DNA of 11,856 nt from Deltaproteobacteria bacterium (GTDB lineage Bacteria; Desulfobacterota; Desulfobacteria; Desulfobacterales; SURF-15), in the NCBI GenBank assembly GCA_024644775.1, contig JAHEHB010000147.1, positions 1 to 11,856 of the forward strand. Direction: 5' to 3'. A program made the translations under genes and the position numbers. Below, in pieces: positions 1-6,873 of this stretch. Under the pieces are notes generated by a model that was given only the letters and a program-made list of their open reading frames with translations, had not been told where the DNA came from and did no database searches. Numbering within the stretch: the stretch's first letter is position 1; each line of letters opens with the position of its first letter.

Positions 1-2
1 AA

Positions 3-16
3 GATGTTCGATGTTC
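3..16. repeat. Two tandem GATGTTC heptamers at the window edge
   Basis: The first bases hold two head-to-tail copies of GATGTTC (minus strand GAACATC). The array may continue outside the window. A related heptamer, AATGTTC, occurs in the inverted repeat at 4379-4426. Two copies alone could be chance. Confidence 0.35.
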
Positions 17-83
17 TTTTTTTACCATCCTGGACAAAAACAACTTGACGCCTATGGGGTGGGCCAAGGCGAACGTTGCTGAT

Positions 84-1367
84 TTAGACCATGCAGGCAA
101 AACAATCGGCAAGCAGATTTTTGAGTTTTTGATGGAGAACATCGTAAGAGAAGTACCGCTTTCCTATTTCGTAGTTTTCCGCCACCATCTTTTTGCATAG
201 TTCCGGGTCTCTTAGTATCTTTTCGGTTTTTTTAACCGCCTCTTCGGTAACGTAGCCGTCAAGTTCGATAACATTGAAACCCTTTGGCTTGATATCGATG
301 GAATAAATCGAATAGGTATTCACCACGATGGGCCGGCGAAAGTATATTGTTTCCAGAAAAGCGTTTCCGAATCCTTCAAAGTTTGAGGGATAGGTGATCA
401 AATCGGCATGGGGATAGATATCCTCCAGGGTATAGATCTTTTTTCCGGCGTTGGTATAGCCCCTTTGTTCATTGATAATATCGGACACAAAATAGGTGTT
501 TACTTTCATGAGCTTTGAGTATTCGCGAACGCGCATCTCGTAATCGTAACCTTCATCGCCCGACGCGTGAGATATTACGAGTTTTGCTTTCAGTCCCAAT
601 CGATGGACAAGCTCGATCGCATGTTCGATCCCCTTGCGTTTTACGACTCGTGTGGGTTGAAGAATAAGAAGTTCGTCATCTCCTATTTCAAGTGCCTGCC
701 GTACATCAGATGCATATTCATCCACCGGTGGTGGTGGGTTTTCAAAATCCATAACATTGGGGACAATCGTCGCCGAAATACCGGTACGAAGGCTCAATTG
801 ATTGTCCTGGGAAGAATTAATGACGACATGATGAATCGTTGGCAGATGCGGTGGAAATGCCATATTTAGATATTCCCAGACCGAATTCGTGAGAAAGTGC
901 TGCCGTTCCCAGAAGAAGTCATGATGATGGGCGATGGTAAGCATACCGGTTTCCGATATGACTTCTGTGATGGCAATACCCAGGGGCAAGTTCAGCGGTA
1001 TGGTCAAGGCATTTTCAGGAACAAGGAGGCTGATGTTAAACTGTTCAATAAACTGGTAGAGGTGGTCCTTTAGGTATTCTTTTAGTTCGTAAATATGCCG
1101 TGTTGTGGATCGTTTTCGAACTCGTGGGCCGAAACATGCATGATAAATATCCTTAATTTCCGGGTGTTGAAAGTGGGCCTTTTCTATTAGGTATGATTTT
1201 TCCCGGGGACGATCGAGCTCACCTGCAAAATAAAAGCAATCGAATCCCAACTCTTCAAAGAAGTCCGCCCATTTTTCTGTTTCAAGGGACACACCATCTG
1301 TGCCGGCAAATCGGGTCGAAATGAATCCAATGTTATGGGGTTTTCCGCAGTTTTTACATTTTGTCAT
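84..1367 (-). CDS. Family 4 (GT-B fold) glycosyltransferase
   Basis: A 427-residue cytoplasmic GT4-type retaining glycosyltransferase that would transfer a sugar from a nucleotide-sugar donor. The N-terminal acceptor domain opens with IGFISTRFAGTDGVSLE (13-29), the usual glycine-rich first loop, and has a His cluster HHHD (147-150). The C-terminal donor domain begins near 230 with LILQPTRVVKRKG (234-246), and E331-x7-E339 (EGFGNAFLE) is the GT4 donor-binding signature. The overall pattern recalls enzymes of the mannosylglucosylglycerate (compatible solute) type, but the acceptor cannot be fixed from sequence. A CKNC pair (4-7) precedes the domain and is unusual; it could bind metal or reflect a start chosen slightly too far upstream. 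The ATG at 1367 has only a weak ribosome-binding site. No sugar-pathway neighbours are visible, so substrate and pathway remain open. Confidence 0.88.
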   Translation of the reverse strand: MTKCKNCGKPHNIGFISTRFAGTDGVSLETEKWADFFEELGFDCFYFAGELDRPREKSYLIEKAHFQHPEIKDIYHACFGPRVRKRSTTRHIYELKEYLKDHLYQFIEQFNISLLVPENALTIPLNLPLGIAITEVISETGMLTIAHHHDFFWERQHFLTNSVWEYLNMAFPPHLPTIHHVVINSSQDNQLSLRTGISATIVPNVMDFENPPPPVDEYASDVRQALEIGDDELLILQPTRVVKRKGIEHAIELVHRLGLKAKLVISHASGDEGYDYEMRVREYSKLMKVNTYFVSDIINEQRGYTNAGKKIYTLEDIYPHADLITYPSNFEGFGNAFLETIYFRRPIVVNTYSIYSIDIKPKGFNVIELDGYVTEEAVKKTEKILRDPELCKKMVAENYEIGKRYFSYDVLHQKLKNLLADCFACMV

Positions 1368-1421
1368 GGGATCGCTTTCGTGAAGCTATTGGTTTTAAGA
1401 TTATTGCGCTGTTTATATAAG

Positions 1422-1565
1422 TGAGCCGGTTTCAAAACGCCCCAGTTTGCCCAATCTCTGTGTCAGGCTCAAATTTTAATCCTCAAAATACTCAATGTAT
1501 TCCTGTGGTTAAAATTTTCGCCTTCCTTGACCTTGGACAAACTGAAACGTTTTGAAATTGGCTCA
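1422..1565. repeat. 144-bp near-palindromic intergenic repeat (MITE-like)
   Basis: Two arms of about 60 bases face each other around a loop of about 24 bases. Reading inward from each end, the left arm runs TGAGCC, TTTCAAAACG, CAGTTTG, CCAA, then AAATTTTAA and CC. The reverse complement of the right arm gives the same blocks in the same order, with small substitutions between them (GG/AA, CCC/TTT, C/T). It fills most of the gap between the glycosyltransferase and tag. As RNA it would form a long hairpin and could stop transcription leaving tag. The end-to-end matching arms also fit a small non-autonomous mobile palindrome. No target-site duplication was identified. Confidence 0.72.
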
Positions 1566-1571
1566 AATACC

Positions 1572-2147
1572 TCATTTCAGGGCTGAATCCAGTTCGTAAT
1601 ATCGGAAACAATCGACCGTGTGGTCATTTACCATTCCCACCGCCTGCATAAAAGCATAGCAAATGGTCGGGCCTACAAATGTAAACCCTCGACGTTTTAA
1701 ATCCTTGGCCATCGCAATGGATTCGGCCGTCTTTGATGGAACCTCAGCGATTGTTTTCCATGCGTTTTTCTTTGGTTTTCCTTCCACAAATTGCCAGATA
1801 TAGGTGTTGAAACTGCTGAATTCTTTGCAAACCTGCAAAAACGCTTTGGCATTTTGTACAGCCCCATGAATTTTCCGTTGGTTCCGAATGAGTCCCTCAT
1901 TTTCAAGAAGCATGTTGATTTTTTTCGAACGGTAACGGGCCACCTTTTGTGGATCAAAATTATCAAATGCCTTTGCAAAGTTTTTTCGTTTTTTTAAAAT
2001 CGTGATCCAACTTAATCCTGCTTGGGCGCCCTCTAGAATCATAAATTCAAATAATTTCTGATCGTTATATAAAGGAGTTCCCCATTCAATATCGTGGTAC
2101 CGGATATAAAGCGGGTCGTTGCCCACCCATGCACACCGTGTTTTCAA
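1572..2147 (-). CDS. tag: DNA-3-methyladenine glycosylase I
   Basis: Monofunctional base-excision repair enzyme that removes 3-methyladenine from alkylated DNA. The 191 residues match the usual size of the Tag family. Visible hallmarks are the N-terminal RCAWVGNDPLYIRYHDIEWG block, the active-site segment ILEGAQAGLSW (37-47, with Glu39 and Trp47), and the C-terminal block RRGFTFVGPT...VNDHTVDCF. The four zinc ligands of the family appear as Cys5, His18, His176 and Cys180. The start is a TTG at 2147, chosen because it lies four codons before the conserved Cys5; no ATG is available there and the ribosome-binding site is weak. It stands alone, downstream of a 625-bp gap, so it is probably a single-gene unit. 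Confidence 0.95.
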   Translation of the reverse strand: MKTRCAWVGNDPLYIRYHDIEWGTPLYNDQKLFEFMILEGAQAGLSWITILKKRKNFAKAFDNFDPQKVARYRSKKINMLLENEGLIRNQRKIHGAVQNAKAFLQVCKEFSSFNTYIWQFVEGKPKKNAWKTIAEVPSKTAESIAMAKDLKRRGFTFVGPTICYAFMQAVGMVNDHTVDCFRYYELDSALK

Positions 2148-2772
2148 TTCTTTTGAACCGCTTTCCGAATGTTTGGTTTATACTCTTTTTCTAATGATTA
2201 CTGTTAGCCTCTGTTTTATTGGCTATAGTTCGGTAGTTATTTATTTTTCTTAAATGCTCGAGGCTGCATCGTCGATTCACCACCAATATTTATTTAGATG
2301 TGGTTGCCATAACTTTAAAAAAAGGTCAATACTATCTTCAGAACCCGGTCGTTATTTTGAGTATTCCGTTAAAATGGGTCAGTTTCTTCGTGATTGCTCC
2401 AGAATTTATCTGATACAAAACGGCCGGTTGGGAAACGATGCCATTGTCTCTCTGGTTCTTTTTTTTAACGACGTTTATTGTCGTACACCGACAAGGCGCC
2501 ATATCTGTTGAGAAGACACGACCCGTTCGGATAATGTGTTGTGTAGAGAAATGGAAAAAAAGAAAGGTGTAACGTTGCAAATGAGTGACAAATGTGAGCT
2601 AAAGTTGATTCGTCGGAGGTCCGCCTTGTGGATCAATTACATAAAAGGATTGGCCACAAAGGCAAAAAGACACTAAGTAAATGTATCTTTTTTGTGCCTT
2701 GGTGTCTTCGTGGCGGTAAAAAAATCTTCTATAAAATGCACGGAGTGGTTTTCACTCGATTGGCGTTGTCGA
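2148..2772. other. Gene-poor spacer between tag and the ParA operon
   Basis: No recognisable protein was found on either strand. The longest open frames (85 codons plus, 80 codons minus) overlap each other and resemble nothing I know. A 44-codon plus-strand frame at 2438-2572 begins with a hydrophobic stretch (MPLSLWFFFLTTFIVV) after GGGAAA, and the same frame is open upstream of a TGA; this could be a small membrane peptide or debris of a membrane protein, but support is thin. The hairpin repeat at 2653-2714 is listed separately. Confidence 0.5.
2653..2714. repeat. Intergenic hairpin repeat, GCCAC...GTGGC
   Basis: The left end reads GCCACAAAGGC and the reverse complement of the right end reads GCCACGAAGAC (9 of 11 identical). 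Inside, GACACTAAG on the left faces CTTGGTGTC on the right, and a T6 run lies near the right arm. Similar 'gtgccttggtgtcttcgtggc' sequences recur between genes in many bacterial genomes, from memory. Its role is unknown; it could be a dispersed repeat or a weak terminator. Confidence 0.6.
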
Positions 2773-3777
2773 TTATCTCAATAGCCGATCTTTGTTCGTA
2801 ATCTTTCTCACCAGCTCGCGATAATCGTCAGTGCCATTGGACCCCGGTGCAAATTCATACATTGTTTTGCCAAATGCCGGTGCATCAGCAAAATTTGCAT
2901 TGTAGCGGATCGGTGTACACACCACATCACCATAGAGTTGTTTGAGTTTACTTAAAATCTTGTTTGGTGAGCTGACTCTATTATCCAGAAAAGTGGGCAG
3001 AATATATTTTAACGAAACCTCTTTTCGATATTTCTGAATGGCAGATATACTTTTTAAAAATTCAACAAGACCCTGTAGGGACATCACTTCCAGCGATACC
3101 GGCACTAAAATTTCCTTCACATAAAACAATACGTTCACTGTCAATGGATCCCAGCCCGGAGATGTGTCCACAATAATATAATCGTATTGACTTTCCAACG
3201 GAACCAGGGCTTCGGCCAGGGTTCGTTCTCCGCCGAAATCTTTTCGGTCGATGAGCCTTTTTAGGCCCGCAAGAGATTTGCCTCCGGCTAATAGCCATAA
3301 ATTTTCTCGAGCCTTTAAAATGGCCTCACTCGAATCGACGTCACACGTCAAAAACTCTGTAAGCCCCGCCTTTGGCTTGACGCCAAGCATATAACTATCC
3401 TGGCCTTGGGTGTCGGTATCCACCAATAAAACCTTGAAACCGGATAGGGCTAGCCCTGCGCTTAGATTGACGGCCGTGGTTGTTTTTCCCACCCCCCCTT
3501 TACTGAGAGAAACACCGATTGTTCTTGCAGTTTTCTGAGATTCCGCAACCTGTCGTTGATCGTTCTGTTTTAACGTCTCCGAACCTTTCACTGTATAAAG
3601 CATTGGAAAACGGTGCCCGCACAACCTGCATGTGGCAACGAGTTTACCGTTACGAGGAAGTCGGCCCCTCTCCACATCATATCGTTTTTTGCATTTCGGG
3701 CAGGTGACTAAGATACTTGCTTCTGTTAACTTTGAAACGTGACTCGATTTCAGGGTGTTTTTGACGGAAACATTCAT
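2773..3777 (-). CDS. ParA/Soj-family ATPase with N-terminal zinc ribbon
   Basis: A 334-residue deviant-Walker ATPase of the ParA/MinD group, whose members position DNA or protein cargo by ATP-dependent dimerisation. Residues 24-56 form a zinc ribbon with CPKC (26-29) and CRLC (50-53), like the MJ0042-type ribbons found at the start of some deltaproteobacterial proteins. After a linker, the ATPase begins at about 86: deviant Walker A SKGGVGKTT (92-100, signature Lys93 and Lys98), LLVDTDTQGQ (117-126) and Walker B YDYIIVDTSPG (198-208). The start ATG at 3777 follows GAGAAG and lies 9 bases after the stop of the upstream ribbon-helix-helix gene, so the two are co-transcribed. A ParA with a small DNA-binding partner is the layout of type Ib-like partition systems, usually of plasmids or integrated elements. 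A zinc ribbon fused to ParA is uncommon and may add a DNA or protein contact. Confidence 0.88.
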   Translation of the reverse strand: MNVSVKNTLKSSHVSKLTEASILVTCPKCKKRYDVERGRLPRNGKLVATCRLCGHRFPMLYTVKGSETLKQNDQRQVAESQKTARTIGVSLSKGGVGKTTTAVNLSAGLALSGFKVLLVDTDTQGQDSYMLGVKPKAGLTEFLTCDVDSSEAILKARENLWLLAGGKSLAGLKRLIDRKDFGGERTLAEALVPLESQYDYIIVDTSPGWDPLTVNVLFYVKEILVPVSLEVMSLQGLVEFLKSISAIQKYRKEVSLKYILPTFLDNRVSSPNKILSKLKQLYGDVVCTPIRYNANFADAPAFGKTMYEFAPGSNGTDDYRELVRKITNKDRLLR

Positions 3778-3786
3778 GGTTTCTTC

Positions 3787-4188
3787 TCAATCATCGTGTA
3801 AAATTTGCTGTATCAACTCGCTCTTTTTACCGACTTCCTTAAACTCATCCAAAATGGCCTGTACGGCATAGTCCACAATTCTTGACAGGGAAACCTTCCG
3901 CCGCACGTTCGTAGGCACCAGTACCTTTATTTTTGCTTTCGCATCATACAGCTCGACCAAAACTTTCTTTGATAGGTAATAGGTAACCTTTTTTTTGGGC
4001 GTTATTGCATGTGAGGCGCCTTCTGTAGACTCTATCATTGATACAGAATCCGTCGGTTGGTTTCTTTGGTAAATGAAATCAGAGAGCTCGCTTACGCCAT
4101 GCATCGCTACATCCGGCACATCTGTCAATAGGCTGTCAAGGATATCGGCCGTTTCATTTGCATATTTCATTCGATAAGCGCACTCCAT
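3787..4188 (-). CDS. Small ribbon-helix-helix-like DNA-binding partner of ParA
   Basis: A 133-residue protein just upstream of the ParA gene and in its operon. The first half (1-65) is acidic to neutral and probably flexible. The second half looks like a ribbon-helix-helix unit: a strand KKKVTYYLSKK (65-75), a helix around VLVELYDAKAKIKVL (76-90), then a turn rich in Arg/Lys (RRKVS, 96-100) and a helix LSRIVDYAVQAILDEF (101-116). A basic RHH protein of this size next to ParA would be the centromere-binding and autoregulatory member, as ParG, omega or CopG-like proteins are in known systems. No specific family is recognised. The start may be ATG 4188 or the ATG six codons later (4170), which has GGAG 12 bases upstream. 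Confidence 0.7.
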   Translation of the reverse strand: MECAYRMKYANETADILDSLLTDVPDVAMHGVSELSDFIYQRNQPTDSVSMIESTEGASHAITPKKKVTYYLSKKVLVELYDAKAKIKVLVPTNVRRKVSLSRIVDYAVQAILDEFKEVGKKSELIQQILHDD

Positions 4189-4378
4189 TTCTTCGCTGAA
4201 AATATCATATCCTCATGCGATAAAAGAACTGTAATGGAGGAAAGCAAGAATTATTCCAGGTTGTTATTTAAAAAGACAATTCTATAAATTTCAATATATT
4301 GCCTGTTCTTTGGCTCCTATGGGTATGGCAAGCAATTGTGCGATTTATCAGAATCCGATGACAATCAGTTATGAATAA

Positions 4379-4426
4379 TCGAACATTCGGTTTCTTAATT
4401 GGGGTTCGACGATACCGAATGTTCGA
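4379..4426. promoter_or_regulatory. Perfect 13-bp inverted repeat upstream of the ParA operon
   Basis: TCGAACATTCGGT (4379-4391) is exactly repeated in inverted orientation as ACCGAATGTTCGA (4414-4426), separated by 22 bases. It lies about 190 bases upstream of the RHH gene, in the gap before the DUF4124 gene. It could be the operator or centromere (parS-like) of the ParA/RHH pair. It could equally be the stem of a dispersed intergenic repeat or a terminator, since neither arm is followed by a strong T run. Confidence 0.6.
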
Positions 4427-4525
4427 GAATAAAAAAATCGGAGCTATAACCCCAAAAAAGGTGTGGAAACCTCCCATCTTATTCACCCCACCCAACCTCC
4501 CCCGTCCAGAGGAGGAGCTAAAACT

Positions 4526-4546
4526 TCCCTCCCCTTGCGGGAGGGA
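4526..4546. repeat. GC-rich hairpin, 8-bp arms, 5-base loop
   Basis: TCCCTCCC (4526-4533) and GGGAGGGA (4539-4546) pair perfectly around CTTGC. The flanks 4490-4560 are also rich in CCTCC/GGAGG blocks, so this looks like part of a longer degenerate palindromic repeat. It lies 80 bases past the end of the DUF4124 gene and, on the minus strand, is followed by AGTTTTAG, so it may act as a terminator for that gene. Confidence 0.55.
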
Positions 4547-4626
4547 TTGAGGAAGGAGGACAAGGCGATAAAATCGGTCCTACCTTTGCTTTGGTTATAG
4601 AATCGAAAAAAATAATAACAGTACGA

Positions 4627-5220
4627 TTAACGATGTCTGTTACCGAAAGATCTGAAGCGTGATTTCCCATGAGATCCATGGGCGCGTCGTTTGTGGATCG
4701 GATGCTTTCGGTGGATTTTGGTGTGATGGTTTCTAAGTTGGTGGGGATGTGCAAGGCGTTTACGGTGGCTTCCGATATGGCGTTTACGATATTTTGGGTG
4801 TTTGTAATAGTGTCCTCGATGCGTATTCCGAGGGGAATAGTATTTACCGTAATGTTTTTTAGAGAATCCTTTATAATACGGGCGTTTGTAAGGAATTCCA
4901 GTATAATATTTATACGAATAGCGGGTGCCGTATCGAAGAATAGTCGTGTAGCGGGGTCTATGGTACTTGCGGGGGTAATATTTTCCATAAGGTTTGGAAG
5001 AGCGGCCGTAATGATTATCGTAGCCGCCTACGGGAAGAATTTTATGGTCATCGCCATTGATGAGGGTGTATTCATACGGAACGCCGTTTGTGCGATCCGC
5101 TTCATTGTTTGTAAAGTTTTTAACACCGTTTTCATCGATCCAGTAATAAATATCGGCAGATACCATTAAGGGCCAAAAACATGTTACGATGAATAGAATT
5201 AGAGAAAATATAGGTTTCAT
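4627..5220 (-). CDS. Secreted DUF4124-type protein with basic Tyr/His-rich tail
   Basis: A 197-residue protein. The start is the ATG at 5220, because CCGGGAGAGGCCC just upstream gives a good ribosome-binding site and the protein then begins with a clean signal peptide: MKP, a hydrophobic core (ILFIVTCFWPLM) and a VSA cleavage site at about residue 22. A longer frame reaches 5310 but only adds an implausible leader. The mature N-terminus DIYYWIDENGVKNFTN (23-38) is the core of the DUF4124 domain, a short beta unit found in exported proteins. From about residue 70 to the end the protein is low-complexity, packed with Tyr, His, Arg, Lys and Gly (KYYPRKYHRPRY-like blocks, later HRKHPIHKRRAH). Such a tail would bind polyanions such as nucleic acid, LPS or polysaccharide, or metal through His; this is inference. 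Function unknown. Confidence 0.8.
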   Translation of the reverse strand: MKPIFSLILFIVTCFWPLMVSADIYYWIDENGVKNFTNNEADRTNGVPYEYTLINGDDHKILPVGGYDNHYGRSSKPYGKYYPRKYHRPRYTTILRYGTRYSYKYYTGIPYKRPYYKGFSKKHYGKYYSPRNTHRGHYYKHPKYRKRHIGSHRKRLAHPHQLRNHHTKIHRKHPIHKRRAHGSHGKSRFRSFGNRHR

Positions 5221-5623
5221 GGGCCTCTCCCGGTTTGTGGTTCGTGTGAAAAAATGTAGCTCATATTTAAAAGGTAAGACCGTAAACAATTGCATCAAGC
5301 CCGAATTCAAAAATGCACGGACCCGTTAGTCGGGATAAAGCAAAAAACGCCGGGAAGGGGATGATGGTTTGTTAAAGACGCAGCGCATCTCAGGTCGGCT
5401 CTTTTTGGGTCAAAACCAAAAAAACCGGGCCTTTTTCGAGTGGCCCTAACGATCCCACGTATTAGATCAGAGGTAATTGCCGTTCCGGTGGGCCATGGCC
5501 TGCAGCACATTTCTAAGGGAATCCGTTGCAAAATAAGCTTGAAAGTTTGAGACGTTATATAAAGCATCCTCCGGAAATTACTATTTCCATGGATATCTAA
5601 CAATTCAAAGGTAGGTCGATGTC
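5221..5623. other. Spacer with no recognisable gene
   Basis: Long frames here are uninformative. On the minus strand GGGCC (5442-5446 read in reverse) and GGCCC (5427-5431) form a 5-bp stem with a 10-base loop, followed by GG and seven T, a weak Rho-independent terminator shape; no minus-strand gene upstream of it is evident. The DUF4124 leader and its ribosome-binding site occupy the first bases. Confidence 0.45.
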
Positions 5624-5652
5624 TTGACATTTGTGAAGAGAAGGCATATCCT
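5624..5652 (+). promoter_or_regulatory. Sigma-70-type promoter of the FitAB/VapBC pair
   Basis: TTGACA (5624-5629, perfect -35), a 17-base spacer, then TATCCT (5647-5652, four of six -10 matches). The -10 box runs into the palindrome at 5649-5671, so a protein bound there would block RNA polymerase. Confidence 0.65.
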
Positions 5653-5671
5653 GACTCAAAATGAGTCAGGA
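5649..5671. promoter_or_regulatory. Operator palindrome of the FitAB/VapBC pair
   Basis: TCCTGACTCA (5649-5658) and TGAGTCAGGA (5662-5671) are perfect inverted arms around AAA. The right arm overlaps the AGGAGGTGA Shine-Dalgarno (5668-5676) of the antitoxin gene and the left arm overlaps the -10 box. Antitoxins of this group bind such palindromes together with their toxins. As an RNA hairpin it could also partly mask the ribosome-binding site. Confidence 0.75.
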
Positions 5672-5679
5672 GGTGACTT

Positions 5680-5937
5680 GTGACACAAATTACCTTGCGA
5701 GGAATAGATTCGGAAGTGGAACGGGAAATACGAAAAATTGCTCGAAAAACAGGCAAATCCCTTAACCGTGTCATTCTGGATATGATTTATCATCACACCG
5801 GTTTGAAGAAAAAACAAAAATTATTTCCGGCGGCGTCATTGAGAAGCCTTGCTGGTGGTTGGAGCGAAAAAGAAGCTTTCGACTTATTCGAATCTATAAA
5901 ATCATGCGAACAAATCGATGAGGAAATGTGGAGATGA
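5680..5937 (+). CDS. FitA/VapB-type ribbon-helix-helix antitoxin
   Basis: An 85-residue antitoxin. Residues 3-40 form the RHH DNA-binding unit: the strand TQITLRGID, then helices SEVEREIRKIARKTGKS and SLNRVILDMIYHH, as in FitA-like antitoxins (Arc/MetJ superfamily). The rest (about 48-85), with Trp61 and an acidic end (QIDEEMW), is the expected toxin-wrapping tail. The start is GTG 5680, fixed by a perfect AGGAGGTGA ribosome-binding site ending three bases before it. Its TGA stop overlaps the ATG of the toxin (ATGA), giving translational coupling. It should bind the palindrome at 5649-5671 and repress its own operon, more tightly when complexed with the toxin. Confidence 0.87.
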   Translation: MTQITLRGIDSEVEREIRKIARKTGKSLNRVILDMIYHHTGLKKKQKLFPAASLRSLAGGWSEKEAFDLFESIKSCEQIDEEMWR

Positions 5938-6323
5938 AGATTATGCTGGACACCAGCGCCTATGTGGCTTTCAAACGTAACCTCATTGAAATTGTGGAGA
6001 TAATTACAAGGGCTGAATTGATTTTGTTTTCACCAATCGTTCTCGGGGAATTAATGTTTGGATTCCGCAATGGTACGAGGTTTGATAAAAACATGGATGA
6101 TCTCAACAAATTCTTGGAGCATGAGGTTGTAGATTTAGTACAAATTGGGAAAATTACCTCTGATCGTTATTCGAGAATCGCTGCTCAGCTGAGACGGCAG
6201 GGTACACCGATACCCACTAACGACATATGGATTGCGGCGCAAACAATGGAGCATGGAGCGGAGCTGATTTCTTCTGACCAACACTTTATAAAGATTCATG
6301 GGTTGGTCTACAAAACGATCTAA
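5934..6323 (+). CDS. PIN-domain ribonuclease toxin, VapC/FitB type
   Basis: A 129-residue PIN-domain toxin, a Mg-dependent RNase that usually cleaves tRNA or rRNA and is neutralised by the antitoxin encoded just before it. The acidic active-site residues are all present: Asp6 in MLDTSAY, Glu39 in VLGELMFG, Asp97 in PTNDIWIAA and Asp115 in ISSDQHF. Length is normal and the reading frame is intact, so the toxin is probably active. The start is taken as ATG 5934, which overlaps the antitoxin TGA and follows GTGGAG; a GTG two codons upstream (5928) is the alternative. Confidence 0.9.
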   Translation: MKIMLDTSAYVAFKRNLIEIVEIITRAELILFSPIVLGELMFGFRNGTRFDKNMDDLNKFLEHEVVDLVQIGKITSDRYSRIAAQLRRQGTPIPTNDIWIAAQTMEHGAELISSDQHFIKIHGLVYKTI

Positions 6324-6604
6324 ATTAGTTTGTTTCCGTTTAATTCGGCTTGGGACGAAAGAGATCACTAATCCTTCATTGTAATGCCTACATTCTTATT
6401 TAAGCATCATGTTTAAAAAGATTTCGGAGAGTCGCTTCAATGAATACACCCCGGACAATCCCTTTACAGGTTTCGGTTTTTTTTCATTCTTGGTAAGCAT
6501 AAAATACCTGTCCCTTATTTTTTAATTCATAAATAAATCTGCGATACCGTCTGATCCGTCCAACTTAAAAACCTTGTCAAGACGATTTTAAGATATTGTG
6601 TTAA
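6324..6604. other. Spacer after the PIN toxin; one doubtful minus-strand ORF
   Basis: No recognisable gene. The minus strand at 6396-6500 has a 34-codon frame (MLTKNEKKPKPVKGLSG...) with GGGACAGG eight bases before its ATG; it resembles no family I can name and is not called as a gene. TTGTCA at 6574-6579 has no convincing -10 partner. Confidence 0.4.
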
Positions 6605-6840
6605 AATAGATATGATGTAGGGGTCGATCAGCCTACCCCGGAGGTGTTCCGTAAAAAAGTGTTGGCGTTAAATGTCAGCGCTGATAAAATGCTCGTTGAT
6701 GGTGATGAACGCGAACCCGATGGCGAGCTGCGACTGCATTTTGAGGCACTCTACGGGTTTGAATCCCAGGAAAAGCAGATTATCAGAAGCATTCTTAAGT
6801 GTTTAATTCTCAAACACGAAACCAAGTTGGTGGGCGACCA
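6605..6840 (+). pseudogene. C-terminal remnant of an XRE-family regulator
   Basis: The frame reads N-R-Y-D-V-G-V-D-Q-P-T-P-E-V-F-R, then KKVLALNVSADKMLVDGDE, LRLHFEALYGF and IIRSILKCLILKHETK. This matches, in order, the end of an XRE helix-turn-helix domain (the 'QPTLEVIRKLAVAL-VSAD' segment) and the C-terminal helix of a common small XRE antitoxin or regulator. A TAA (6602-6604) closes the frame just upstream and the recognition helices are missing. A GTG at 6644 could start a fragment that reads into the next gene to 7018, but the reading after about 6836 has no family likeness. Called a 5'-deleted pseudogene. Confidence 0.65.
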
Positions 6841-6853
6841 CCTCCTAGTTTCG
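6817..6853. promoter_or_regulatory. Imperfect inverted repeat before the first DUF433 gene
   Basis: CGAAACCAAGTTGGTGG (6817-6833) faces CCACCTCCTAGTTTCG (6838-6853), with CGAAAC/GTTTCG-type ends and GGTGG/CCACC at the centre around a 4-base loop. It ends 20 bases before the DUF433 start and could be its operator. Part of it lies in the end of the XRE remnant, so chance is possible. Confidence 0.45.
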
Positions 6854-6873
6854 TATTTTCGTGAGAGGCTACT

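Noticed and set aside
4669..5169. Plus-strand 166-codon frame, hydrophobic in parts
   Set aside because: Lies antisense within the DUF4124 gene, whose signal peptide, domain and ribosome-binding site are convincing; the plus frame has no family likeness.
5307..5774. Minus-strand 155-codon frame before and into the FitA-type gene
   Set aside because: Starts inside a well-supported antitoxin gene on the other strand, crosses its operator, and resembles no protein.
6588..6616. TTAAGA and TATGAT at 17-base spacing, a possible promoter
   Set aside because: The -10 part lies in the XRE remnant's coding frame, the -35 is poor, and no intact gene starts just downstream.
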